A stretch of DNA of 18,669 nucleotides from Candidatus Segatella intestinihominis (GCA_900548535.1 URLG01000053.1:1-18669); one strand, 5' to 3'. Shown: positions 7,790-16,050, numbered from the stretch's first letter. Numbers and translations: made by a program. The notes: generated from the letters alone by a model not told the origin.

Positions 7790-8050
7790 ATGATAAAAAT
7801 TGGAGCAAGAGAGTTTGAAAGCATGGAAGCGGCTCGTGACTTCTTTCGTCATTGGTTTAAGAAATCTAGATTGCACCGCTTTGATATTGCTGAGCAGTTC
7901 AGAAAAGAAATGGAGCAAGAAGGCAAGAAGTGTTCCTCCGTTATGGTGAATGGGCGTGTTTATGAATTTACTGATAAAGAGAGAGCAGAATATGCTAAAC
8001 TTAAAGAAGAAGTAGATTCATGGGAACAAAGCCATAGTGTTAAGCTATGA
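7790..8050 (+). CDS. Unrecognised third gene of the toxin-antitoxin operon
   Basis: The 86-residue protein starts 13 bases after the toxin stop, with AAAAGGGA upstream. It is highly charged, with a basic, aromatic stretch (FFRHWFKKSRLHRF, residues 18-31) and an acidic helical C-terminus. No family is recognised. It shares the AT-rich base composition of the two genes before it and is followed by the hairpin at 8060-8106, so it is part of the same transcription unit. It may be an accessory or regulator of the TA pair, or an unrelated passenger. Confidence 0.7.
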   Translation: MIKIGAREFESMEAARDFFRHWFKKSRLHRFDIAEQFRKEMEQEGKKCSSVMVNGRVYEFTDKERAEYAKLKEEVDSWEQSHSVKL

Positions 8051-8059
8051 TACAATAGC

Positions 8060-8106
8060 AAATCGCCAGTTACAGATTGCGTCTAAGCATCTGTAACTGG
8101 CGATTT
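8060..8106. terminator. 18-bp perfect hairpin between convergent operons
   Basis: AAATCGCCAGTTACAGAT (8060-8077) pairs exactly with 8089-8106 across an 11-nt loop. On the plus strand it is followed by the T-rich ACTTATTTTGTT, good for ending the toxin-antitoxin transcript. It can also act for the minus strand. Unusually, the stop codon and last codons of the minus-strand SLOG gene lie inside the loop and right arm. Confidence 0.85.
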
Positions 8107-8556
8107 ACTTATTTTGTTCTGATACTGCTGTGCTAGAGAATAGAGGGAGCTGGTGGTGTCGAGGGCTCCGAAGACGATGTCATCGGCTTGCTCCATCACA
8201 AACTTGTTTCTCTTCCATGCACTCTCCTTGGTATTGCGTGAAAGGTTGGAGATGGAGAGGACGAGAGCCTCATTGCGCTCAATGGCATCCATGATTTCGG
8301 CGGGCAGGTTCTTATACATCTTGCGAGCCAAGACAATAATGACGGGGATATGGCGCTTCAAGAGGAGTTGTAGCACATCCTTTTCTAGTTTTGTCTGGAA
8401 ACCACCGATGATGCAAGCATCTGTAGATACACAGGTAGCCCAGTCGAAACTCTCAATGACGTTTCGACTGGTAGTCTTGCTAGAGCAGAGAAATGCAGTC
8501 TTCCGCCGCTCTAGCAATCCCATGTTGCCTATGTGATTGACTATTTGGGATACCAT
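8083..8556 (-). CDS. Small DprA-like (SLOG/Rossmann) protein
   Basis: The 157-residue protein reads like a shrunken DprA/SLOG core: a strand ending FLCSS (22-26, place of the GSR loop), CIIGGFQTKLEKDVLQLLL (48-66, place of SGGA plus helix), a strand VIIVLA (72-77), then RNKFVMEQADDIVFG (116-130), matching the RNR...D..VV region of DprA. SLOG folds bind nucleotides or nucleic acid, and many standalone members are tied to phage defence. ATG 8556 is preferred because it gives a TAATG overlap with the upstream stop; an earlier start at 8565 is possible. It ends inside the shared terminator and is the last gene of the helicase-methyltransferase run. Family call is moderate; function is inferred. 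Confidence 0.65.
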   Translation of the reverse strand: MVSQIVNHIGNMGLLERRKTAFLCSSKTTSRNVIESFDWATCVSTDACIIGGFQTKLEKDVLQLLLKRHIPVIIVLARKMYKNLPAEIMDAIERNEALVLSISNLSRNTKESAWKRNKFVMEQADDIVFGALDTTSSLYSLAQQYQNKISKSPVTDA

Positions 8557-8807
8557 TATTCGCAAACACCAGCGTAAAGATGATCAATTGGAAAAATGAG
8601 ATCCCACTTCTTCCCCCAAACAATATTGCCAAATTCAATCTTAAACTTTTTGAATTTGTTCTCGTTTAAGTAGGAGTTGTATTGAGGATGTGGATGCTTT
8701 TTGATAAAAGCCCCCACGTCAATAGTTTTTATAGTGTTGTCATTGAAATGTAATTCCACTTTCAATGGAGCCACGTATTTGGCAGAAACGATACTAATCA
8801 CATTCAT
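8556..8807 (-). CDS. DUF2442 domain protein
   Basis: The 83-residue protein matches the DUF2442 pattern: N-terminal strand pair (residues 1-25), acidic turn to TIDVGAFIKKHPHPQ (30-44), and C-terminal IVWGKKWDLIFPIDHLYAG (63-81). DUF2442 proteins are small, often paired with DUF4160 proteins, and are thought to act in TA-like or DNA-related settings, though the biochemical role is unknown. No DUF4160 partner is seen. Its stop overlaps the next start (TAATG), indicating coupled translation with the SLOG gene. Its own ATG overlaps, as ATGA, the stop of a short upstream frame. Confidence 0.75.
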   Translation of the reverse strand: MNVISIVSAKYVAPLKVELHFNDNTIKTIDVGAFIKKHPHPQYNSYLNENKFKKFKIEFGNIVWGKKWDLIFPIDHLYAGVCE

Positions 8808-8929
8808 AATTTCTTCGTAATTTTTGTTGAACCTATTCTTTCAAGCTGTTCGGTTGACAATATTGTTCTATGGCAAGAAATACTGGGAGGGCAATCCATA
8901 CAGCTCGAAATTTTTCTCTTACTCCTCAT
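8804..8929 (-). other. Possible 41-codon linker ORF or gene remnant
   Basis: A frame from the ATG at 8929 begins inside the last codons of the methyltransferase and stops in an ATGA overlap with the DUF2442 start. Its sequence (Cys- and Ser-rich, then TEQLERIGSTKITKKL) matches nothing I know. In another frame the same DNA reads FELYGLPSQYFLP before a stop, which looks protein-like, so a decayed gene is also possible. The overlaps could simply serve to pass ribosomes from the methyltransferase to DUF2442. Confidence 0.25.
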
Positions 8930-11900
8930 CCTTGTTCTGCTCATCGCCCATACGATACTTAATATCGTAGTTGATGATGAAGTCAAGCTCCTCTTCCGTA
9001 AAGCCGTAATGCTTCGCTAGAAGCTTATCGATCTCGTCGATGATGGGCTTAGAGAGCTTTGGGTAATACTCATCATAGATGACATTATTGCCTGTTGTTT
9101 TATAATATGTATTCTTTCTGTACTTATTTGCCTCGTATGACTCAAAGAGTTCTATGCCCTTATTAACTAGTTGTCTGTCTGATTGTAATTTTTCTAAATT
9201 GCATGGAAAGTTATCGATGAATTTCTTTTGTAAATTACGACAATCAGTTGAAGCAATATAGAGCCAGTAGAATAAAGTAGAGGACATAAGGGCTCCTATG
9301 GATGCATTGGAATAGGTTGTTCTTATGTTTATACCTTTTTCTGCTTTTACTTTTTCTTTAAGTCCATTTATTATGGTTTCGCTTTCTTCTATTTTAATGA
9401 GATTAAAATACCCTCCACCAGCCGCTCTATAATATGTTGCAGATGATGTCTTTTCGTTCATAAATGCAAATCCAAGTAAACCATTGCTTGATTCAAGTTT
9501 ACTATATATCGTAGATTCTACATTATATGAGATTTTAGGAATCATATAATCTTCAGTAAAATCAAATACATTTTGATAAACCATATTATTAAAGAGATGT
9601 ACTCTGCATTCTGTATACCAACGATTGTATCTAGTGCTGTAGAATTCTTGCTCTGAATTCTTCGCTTGTGGAACTTTTGCAATGAAAATTGTAGCTCTTA
9701 GATGTTGGAGCATTTCAAATAACTTTCCAGGACGATCGTCGAAGTTTGAGAAATAGGCAATTGATGTATTTGATTTGAACAAATCAATAACTGCTTTCAT
9801 TCTCTTGGAACAAGTAATAGCAACAGGGATTATGAAACCAAAATAACCTTTGGTCTTTAATGTAAATCCTCTTTCTATGCAGTTGCCATATAGGTTGCCG
9901 CATTTCTCTGTTTTTAATTTATCAAGAGAATATGGTAATTTTTCGTTAACTTCCACATACGGCGGATTGCCAATGATAACATCAAAGCCACCATTGCCAT
10001 GTATAATCTGATAATACTCCGCCAACCAATGGAATGGTTGGTGGCTCTTGAGCCAATCCTCGTATGATACTCTTCCTCCAACAACCATGGAGCTATACAG
10101 CTTCTGGTTCAGAACCTCATTCAGATCCTTCAGTTTCTCCTTGAGCATTTGCTTAGACTCCTTGTATTCCGCAGCCTCTTCCTGCGAAGTAAGCTGGAGA
10201 TACTTGAACTGCTCGTAGGCTCTTGCCACAACCTCCATTTTGAGTTCGATTTCTCCCTTAAATTCCTGGCTGGCAAACATATCGCCCGTAATTAAATCCT
10301 TGTCAAGCTCTTTCTCCGTGGCATATCCCACCAGCGTATTGCCACAGCGAATGTTGAAGTCGATGTCGGGCAATGGATCAAGACCTAAGTTGTCGAGGCG
10401 AGGGTTCACTTCCACCACTGCTACCATCTTCAGGAACAGGCGCAACTTAGCTATCTCCACAGCCTCTTCCATGATGTCGACGCCGTAGAGATTACGTAGG
10501 ATGATGCTCTTATAGATGAAGTACTGGATGTTGCTGCGATACTTCTTGTTGATTTCTTCCAGTTCTACCACGAAGAGATTCTTGTTCTGCTGATGGAACT
10601 CCTCCATACGAGAGATGCATACCTCATAGAGTGGTTCGAGGATATTCATCGCCGCAAAGAGAAAGGCTCCGCTGCCGCAGGTAGGGTCCAGGATGGTTAC
10701 CTGCTGCATGGCATGATAGAAATGCTCCACCAAGAGATGGTCTGGAGTGTGGAGGAGTAGGTCGTAAGTGAACTGGCGAATGTCGAGGTTGTAAGTGATG
10801 AAGTCATTGATTTCATGTATCTCGCCCTTCGAAATCTTACGGATCAGCCCTTCGCATCGCTGCAATCGCTCTATGGTTTCTCGCCATATCTCGGTAGGCA
10901 GATTGAATGGCTCGGGCGTGCGCTCGTTCCAGTGGCTTCTGCGCTCCAAGAGCTGAGGCTTGCTGGTATCTACTCCCTCTGCTATCTCGGCTGGTATGCG
11001 AGAGAGCCAATCGGCTGAATATCCATGCTTTACGGCATCATAGATATAGGCGTCGCCACTATGCTGTAAGGTTTGCCAGATGTAGCCATCCTCACGGAAA
11101 TCTTTGCTTGATGAGGTCTTCTTGACAGCATCGAAGAGATAGGGCAGGATACAATTCTTGCCAATATACTCTGTGATGTCCTCCTTGGTGTAATAGGCTC
11201 CCATCTGCGCACGGTCGTTGATGTATTGCTCGAAGATATAGCCCAGCACATCGGGGTTGATGTCCTTGCCCGAAGCGGTGATACGAGTGTCGAGATGCCA
11301 ACGCCATTTGTCGAAGAAATCGAAGAGATGGAGAAATGCCTCGTCCTCGATGTCGATGTCTCGGAACATCTTCTCAATGTCGTGGAAGTCGAACATGCCG
11401 CCATTGAGGTATGGGATGCGACCATACTTCTGCAGGAACTCCTCATCGCGCTGATGTCCATTGAGCCCTTCATGGAATAGATGTATCAAGAATCCCTTAT
11501 AGAAAGACTGGAAGAAAGCGTTCTCGCCACGCTCTTGCTGCACCTTGTTGAGCTTTTCTCGCAGATAGTTTTCGTTCATATCAAGAAAACCCTTCTTCTG
11601 GATGAAGTAGCAGAACATCAGTCGATTGAGCATCACGGAGGCATACCATTGCTTCTCCTTGTTGCTCTTGTCGTCGGTAGCGTCATTGATGCCTGTGATG
11701 TATTTCACAAACTGGGTGTGCTCCTTCTTGAAACCGGCATAGAAGTCCTTGGTTATCTTCTCTGAATTGACCATGAAGGCTCCCTGTATGCGCTGCTTTA
11801 CATCTACGATGGTGGTTTGCTCATCGAGGTCGAAGCTGAGGTCGTCTATCTTGGAGAAGAGAAACTCTGCCTGGTCGATGCTGCTATATTCGATGGTTAC

Positions 11901-12233
11901 GATGTCGCGCTTCTCCACTTTGTTGACGGGTGCTACCCACTGATGGTGCAAGCCCTTTGACTCCATATAGATGCAGATGTAATCATGGGCTGAGGGGCGC
12001 AACTTGATGTCTATCTTCTTGCAGATGGAGGCTGAAGGTATCTTCTCTATCTGACACGTAAGTATCTGAAATCCATTGCGCTCGGCGATGGATTCAAACT
12101 CATAGTCGGTATCATCTATGTGAGATACCTCGATGAGCGTCTGCCCCTTAGGGTTGTTCCATCCCATCTCTGAGACAAACAACTCCTGAAAGTTGGCAGT
12201 CTGTATATATTGGTTGAATTGTTTTCTGTTCAT
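8919..12233 (-). CDS. Eco57I/PglX-like N6-adenine DNA methyltransferase
   Basis: The 1104-residue protein has an N-terminal region of about 330 residues, a GAYYTKEDITEYIGK block (345-359) typical of this class, the SAM motif DPTCGSGAF (516-524), and catalytic NPPYVEVN (756-763), followed by a C-terminal target-recognition region with FYWLYIASTDCRNLQKKFIDNFP-like features. Such enzymes methylate adenine in a specific site; relatives include type IIG enzymes, PglX of BREX and DrmMI of DISARM. I see no clear PD-(D/E)XK nuclease motif at its N-terminus. The start at 12233 (MNRKQF) is chosen over 12278 because the extra residues are translated simple repeat. It follows the helicase by 34 bases. 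The half encoded by about 9060-9970 is much more AT-rich than the rest. Confidence 0.9.
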   Translation of the reverse strand: MNRKQFNQYIQTANFQELFVSEMGWNNPKGQTLIEVSHIDDTDYEFESIAERNGFQILTCQIEKIPSASICKKIDIKLRPSAHDYICIYMESKGLHHQWVAPVNKVEKRDIVTIEYSSIDQAEFLFSKIDDLSFDLDEQTTIVDVKQRIQGAFMVNSEKITKDFYAGFKKEHTQFVKYITGINDATDDKSNKEKQWYASVMLNRLMFCYFIQKKGFLDMNENYLREKLNKVQQERGENAFFQSFYKGFLIHLFHEGLNGHQRDEEFLQKYGRIPYLNGGMFDFHDIEKMFRDIDIEDEAFLHLFDFFDKWRWHLDTRITASGKDINPDVLGYIFEQYINDRAQMGAYYTKEDITEYIGKNCILPYLFDAVKKTSSSKDFREDGYIWQTLQHSGDAYIYDAVKHGYSADWLSRIPAEIAEGVDTSKPQLLERRSHWNERTPEPFNLPTEIWRETIERLQRCEGLIRKISKGEIHEINDFITYNLDIRQFTYDLLLHTPDHLLVEHFYHAMQQVTILDPTCGSGAFLFAAMNILEPLYEVCISRMEEFHQQNKNLFVVELEEINKKYRSNIQYFIYKSIILRNLYGVDIMEEAVEIAKLRLFLKMVAVVEVNPRLDNLGLDPLPDIDFNIRCGNTLVGYATEKELDKDLITGDMFASQEFKGEIELKMEVVARAYEQFKYLQLTSQEEAAEYKESKQMLKEKLKDLNEVLNQKLYSSMVVGGRVSYEDWLKSHQPFHWLAEYYQIIHGNGGFDVIIGNPPYVEVNEKLPYSLDKLKTEKCGNLYGNCIERGFTLKTKGYFGFIIPVAITCSKRMKAVIDLFKSNTSIAYFSNFDDRPGKLFEMLQHLRATIFIAKVPQAKNSEQEFYSTRYNRWYTECRVHLFNNMVYQNVFDFTEDYMIPKISYNVESTIYSKLESSNGLLGFAFMNEKTSSATYYRAAGGGYFNLIKIEESETIINGLKEKVKAEKGINIRTTYSNASIGALMSSTLFYWLYIASTDCRNLQKKFIDNFPCNLEKLQSDRQLVNKGIELFESYEANKYRKNTYYKTTGNNVIYDEYYPKLSKPIIDEIDKLLAKHYGFTEEELDFIINYDIKYRMGDEQNKDEE

Positions 12234-12249
12234 AATTCTAAATGCTGAA

Positions 12250-12279
12250 ATCTTCACTCTTAGTTCTTCACTCTTCACT
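12250..12279. repeat. Simple repeat at helicase/methyltransferase junction
   Basis: On the minus strand AGTGAAGAGTGAAG and AAGAGTGAAG repeat across the helicase stop and short gap. The repeat supplies the last codons (SEE-stop) of the helicase and would give the spurious N-terminal extension of the methyltransferase. Confidence 0.6.
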
Positions 12280-15200
12280 AAACTTCAGTCCCATGGAGCA
12301 GATGATCTTTGGCTCCTTGTTGCTGGAGTTATCCTCGTCGATGATGCAGAGCTGATTGTTCTTGCGCATGTCGAGCACGTATTCCACCAGGTCGTCATTG
12401 CTTATATTGCGCTGGCGCATCATTCTGCCCAGATTGAACTTGGTGTTCTCTGTGAGCGGATAGTTGTAGATGTCGTTGATGGCATACTTCAGTTCCAGCT
12501 TGTTCTCCTCGCTAAAGAAGAGGTCGAGTGGCTTGTCGTAATACTTCTCCAGTATCTGTACTATCTTGTAGCGGGTACTGAATCGGCTGCCCAGGATGCC
12601 ACCCACGTTGCTACTTTCATCGCCGATGTTTTCTATGGCTTTCTTCACCAAGTCGTAATGCTGCTCGGCATGTTCTGCATTGGGCTCATCGGCACTACAT
12701 TCCATGGCTTGGAGGATGCGCTTCTGCGACTGGCTCACCATCTCGCCCTTGCTGTTATACCAGGCGAGCACGTCGAAACCGCTGCGTGTCTGGGCGTATG
12801 TGATGACGCCATCGTTCAGTCGGTCGGTGGTGAGTTTTGTGGCATTGATCATATTGCTCAGGTGCGGAATGATACGCTTGAGCTCAGGGTTGGCATCGGT
12901 GGCGTTCTTCCATATCTGATAGGCTTGGGAGGCTAGGTCTACATCATTGTCGTCCACATCGTCCAAGCTGCCGCTCTTCTCATTGTACATATCTCGCAGA
13001 TTCTGCTCGTTGCCTTCAAAGAATACCTCGTCGCTACCCACCACGTTGGCTGCCTCATTGATCCGGGCATTGAGTCGCTTGCGCAGATTGATTACCTTCT
13101 CTACACCATCGGCGGGGAAGAAGGAGTAGCAGTCGATGTGGTCGCTCTGCTGACCTATACGATCCACACGTCCCGCTCTCTGTATCAGGCGGATAATAGC
13201 CCATGGCAGGTCGTAATTGATGATGATATGGGCATCTTGCAGGTTCTGACCCTCGCTCAATACATCCGTGGCTATGAGGATGCGACTCTGTTCCTCCTCC
13301 GGGTAGTTGCGCTCATTGCTGATAGGAGAGAAGTGCTCCACGATGCTGGTGGTGTTCTGGCTGCCGCCTGTGGCTATGTCGATGTGCTCGATGCCTTGCT
13401 GGCGTAACTGTCGGCACAGGTACTTGGCTGTGTCGGAATATTGGGTGAAGAGCACTATCTTCTCCTGGGGATAGGTCTGGGTAATGAGCTTTTGGAGCTC
13501 GTTGAGTTTCTGGTCTTCGGTAGCCTTCCATTGTCCGCAGAGCTGTATCATCTGGATGATGGTCTGGCAGTCCTTGTTGAGGTGCTGCTTCAGGGTGCGC
13601 TTGAAGTATTTGCTTTCCAGCCAGCTCACATTGTTTTTCTGCATCAGGAGCTCGTAATGGGTCTTGGCTTTCTGCTCGTAATATGCCATGTCGGTAGGGA
13701 TGATGAGGTCGGCTTCCTTGCCGTTTCCATCTTCCTCTCCCAGATTGTCATCGTCAAAGACAAACATACCATTGGTGTCTTCGTCTTCCATAAAGTCATC
13801 GGGCAGGGTGTTCTCGTCGCCGATAGGCAGGCGGAGCTTATTGTCGATGGCATAGAGGAAGATGGCATTGCGCAGAATGTGGCGCTTTAGGGTGAGCAGA
13901 AAGGCAAAGCCGCTGCTGTCCATGCGCTTGAAGAAGGTGCTCTTGCAGAATCCCATCATGCGCTGTCCTGCTTTCGACAGGTTTTCGATGAGGCGTTTCT
14001 CCATCGGGCTGGCTTCCTCTGCCTTGGTTTCGCTTAGGTATTTGATGAGGCCATAACGAGGCAGCTGGAGTTCTTCCATCAGTGCCACCATCTCATCAGA
14101 ATAGAGACGGCTGTATTGGTCGCCATCCACGGTCTTAAACTTGATGGCTTTCGGTATGCGCTCTGGGAAGTAAGACTTGCTGCCATCTGGGAACTGGAGG
14201 TATTTTCTGCCATTCTCGGCATCGGTCTTGGCAAAGTTTTCCTTGATAAAGGTACGGGTGCGGCGCACCAGGAAAAGCTTCATCAGTTCGCTCCAGTCAT
14301 CAGCCTTGTCACTCTGCTCAAAGGCTTTGATGCTACGGATATAGATGTCGCTGTGCTTGCGCTGGAATTCTCGTTCGCCTCCCAGACTCTGGATGTATGC
14401 CTCTGGGCGGATGCCTAGGTCTTGGTCTTCGCTGAGGAAGAGCTTGAGCTGGCTGGCTAGGTCGGAGAAGTCCTTGTTGTATGGGGTAGCCGTCAAGAGG
14501 AGCGTCTTGCAGTCCAGCTTGTGTATCAAGTCCTGGATGTTGTGGTATCGCTTGCCGCTGCTATTGCGCAGGTTATGGCTCTCATCTACGATGATGAGAC
14601 GATAGTTCCAGGTATTCTCCACGTCGATAGGCTTTTGCATGGAGATGATGTCGGCCTTTAGGTCATATTTCTGCTTGTATTTATCCCACATGTCTTGCAG
14701 ATTGGCTGGACAGATGATGAGGGTGCTGCTGGCAAAGGTCATCTCATAGATCTTGGCGATGGCGCAAGCGGTGATGGTCTTGCCTAGTCCCACTACGTCG
14801 CCTATCATGGCTCCATTGCGCTTGTCATTGTTGAGATGCTTGGCTGCTATCTTCACGGCATTCTGCTGGAAGTCGAAGAGGGTGTTGCGAAACTCTGGGG
14901 GAAGCGCAAACTCCTTGATGCCCGAACGTGCCTCTTGGCTCAGGTGATAGACCGTCTTCAGATATATATAATAAGGTGGAATATCATTCTCGCCTGCCCA
15001 GCTATTGTCAATGGCATCTATCAACTCCTGGGTGATGTCGATGCAAAACCTGTCGTTCCATCTGTCATCAAACCATCCCGCTAATTTCTGGGCACTATCG
15101 CTGTCGCCAAATTCTGCATTGAGTTCGCCCTGGCGAGTCAAACCGGAATAGGTGAGATTGCTGCTGCCCATGATGGCTTGGATAGGATTGAAGTTGTCGT

Positions 15201-15666
15201 CGGGGCGATAAGCCAGATAGAGCTTGGCGTGCAGAGGCTCTCGCAGATAGAGCTTGACGCATACCTTGTCTTCCTTCATCTGTGCGGAGAGGCGGCGCAG
15301 TGTCCATTCGTCTTTCTTCTGAGGCAAGCCTATTAGGAGCTGCTTCTTGAAGTCGCGAGCTATGGCAGTCTTGCATTTCGCCACATAATCAGCATCGGGC
15401 AAAATCTTCTTGCCATACAGACTGCGAATCAAGTCCTCATCTGGTCTGTGCATGCCTATCAGCAAGCGACAGGTGCGAAACTTGCGGTCGTTCTGTTCAT
15501 ATACGTAATCACCGGATAATTGGTCTACCTCATTGACAATGAGGTCCCATCCACGTAGGTTGAAGTAACCTACGCAGAAATCAACGCGCTTTACGCCCAC
15601 GTTGGTGATAATGCCTTGGAGTCCCTCGGTGAATCGGGTTTCCAGGTTGTCATAGATACGAGCCAT
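12268..15666 (-). CDS. PLD-nuclease / SNF2-family helicase fusion
   Basis: The 1132-residue protein joins two activities. Residues 1-210 form a phospholipase-D-like domain with one HKD motif: His146 and Lys148 in LHAKLYLAY, then GSSNLT (167-172). The helicase follows with Walker A GLGKT (293-297), DESH (361-364), TATP (392-395), and motifs V-VI ATDVLSEGQNL and QRAGRVDRIGQ (about 799-839). A C-terminal extension of nearly 300 residues follows. SNF2-type ATPases track on double-stranded DNA; PLD domains dimerise to cut DNA. The expected role is ATP-dependent restriction of DNA lacking the mark of the methyltransferase next door, comparable to class 1 DISARM DrmD or the NgoAVII/CglI PLD-helicase enzymes. 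The start at 15666 (MARIYDNLETRF) is preferred over 15696. Confidence 0.9.
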   Translation of the reverse strand: MARIYDNLETRFTEGLQGIITNVGVKRVDFCVGYFNLRGWDLIVNEVDQLSGDYVYEQNDRKFRTCRLLIGMHRPDEDLIRSLYGKKILPDADYVAKCKTAIARDFKKQLLIGLPQKKDEWTLRRLSAQMKEDKVCVKLYLREPLHAKLYLAYRPDDNFNPIQAIMGSSNLTYSGLTRQGELNAEFGDSDSAQKLAGWFDDRWNDRFCIDITQELIDAIDNSWAGENDIPPYYIYLKTVYHLSQEARSGIKEFALPPEFRNTLFDFQQNAVKIAAKHLNNDKRNGAMIGDVVGLGKTITACAIAKIYEMTFASSTLIICPANLQDMWDKYKQKYDLKADIISMQKPIDVENTWNYRLIIVDESHNLRNSSGKRYHNIQDLIHKLDCKTLLLTATPYNKDFSDLASQLKLFLSEDQDLGIRPEAYIQSLGGEREFQRKHSDIYIRSIKAFEQSDKADDWSELMKLFLVRRTRTFIKENFAKTDAENGRKYLQFPDGSKSYFPERIPKAIKFKTVDGDQYSRLYSDEMVALMEELQLPRYGLIKYLSETKAEEASPMEKRLIENLSKAGQRMMGFCKSTFFKRMDSSGFAFLLTLKRHILRNAIFLYAIDNKLRLPIGDENTLPDDFMEDEDTNGMFVFDDDNLGEEDGNGKEADLIIPTDMAYYEQKAKTHYELLMQKNNVSWLESKYFKRTLKQHLNKDCQTIIQMIQLCGQWKATEDQKLNELQKLITQTYPQEKIVLFTQYSDTAKYLCRQLRQQGIEHIDIATGGSQNTTSIVEHFSPISNERNYPEEEQSRILIATDVLSEGQNLQDAHIIINYDLPWAIIRLIQRAGRVDRIGQQSDHIDCYSFFPADGVEKVINLRKRLNARINEAANVVGSDEVFFEGNEQNLRDMYNEKSGSLDDVDDNDVDLASQAYQIWKNATDANPELKRIIPHLSNMINATKLTTDRLNDGVITYAQTRSGFDVLAWYNSKGEMVSQSQKRILQAMECSADEPNAEHAEQHYDLVKKAIENIGDESSNVGGILGSRFSTRYKIVQILEKYYDKPLDLFFSEENKLELKYAINDIYNYPLTENTKFNLGRMMRQRNISNDDLVEYVLDMRKNNQLCIIDEDNSSNKEPKIICSMGLKFSEE

Positions 15667-15732
15667 GGGATTGCTGTATTTTAAAGGGTACAACAATCTT
15701 GGGCAGTTTCAATGTTAAGATTCTTATGCATG

Positions 15733-15757
15733 TTGGTAGGAGCTTTAAATCTGTTAC
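15733..15757. repeat. Partial extra copy of the palindrome arm
   Basis: TTGGTAGGAGCTTTAAATCTGTT closely matches the right arm of the large palindrome (TTGGTAGGAGCTATTCTGTTT, 15948-15967) in the same orientation. It lies about 67 bases upstream of the helicase start. Confidence 0.6.
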
Positions 15758-15827
15758 TGAAATCTGTTAGTTATCTCTAAAAGTCTTGCTTCGGGGCATA
15801 AAAAGAGCGTACCCTCAGCCTTATCGT

Positions 15828-15972
15828 ATTCCTAAACAAGGCTGCTCCTACCACAGATGGCCCACAAAGAGAAATACGAAAGGAGAGGATACGCCTATAT
15901 AGGCGCATCCATTCTCACTATCCGTTCTCTTTGTTAGAATTTTGCTTTGGTAGGAGCTATTCTGTTTAGAAC
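15828..15972. repeat. Large imperfect palindrome, about 145 bp
   Basis: Two arms of about 72 bases can pair with interruptions: CTAAACA, GCTCCTACCA, ACAAAGAGAA and GGAT(A/G)CGCCTATA all occur in the left arm and, inverted, in the right arm. The centre is the exact palindrome CGCCTATATAGGCG (15892-15905). It could be a MITE-like or REP-like element or a structured RNA in the leader of the defence genes. No flanking target duplication is obvious. Confidence 0.75.
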
Positions 15973-16017
15973 TTCCAGTCGAATCGATACGAATCTAATC
16001 GTTAACCCACGAAAATA

Positions 16018-16049
16018 TAGCAGGCTTGGCTTTCGCCCCAGCCCTGCTA
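16018..16049 (-). terminator. Terminator-like hairpin with GAAA tetraloop in the leader
   Basis: On the minus strand TAGCAGG and CCTGCTA close a stem whose inner part is GGC-GAAA-GCC, and the right arm is followed by TATTTTCG. The hairpin lies about 80 nt after the predicted transcription start from the promoter at 16130-16162, so it might end a short RNA or attenuate the helicase transcript. The T-run is short, so termination would be partial. Confidence 0.5.
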
Positions 16050-16050
16050 C

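Noticed and set aside
8083..8556. True competence DprA
   Set aside because: The protein is only 157 residues, lacks the N-terminal SAM-like and C-terminal winged-helix parts, and the GSR and SGGA loops are altered.
8083..15666. Complete DISARM or BREX system
   Set aside because: No drmA, drmB (DUF1998), pglZ, brxC or brxL gene is present in the window.
15828..15972. Retron msr-msd, SRP RNA or 6S RNA
   Set aside because: No reverse transcriptase is nearby; the GGAGCAGCC word recalls SRP RNA but the tetraloop hairpin is missing; a 6S-like central bubble cannot be shown by eye.
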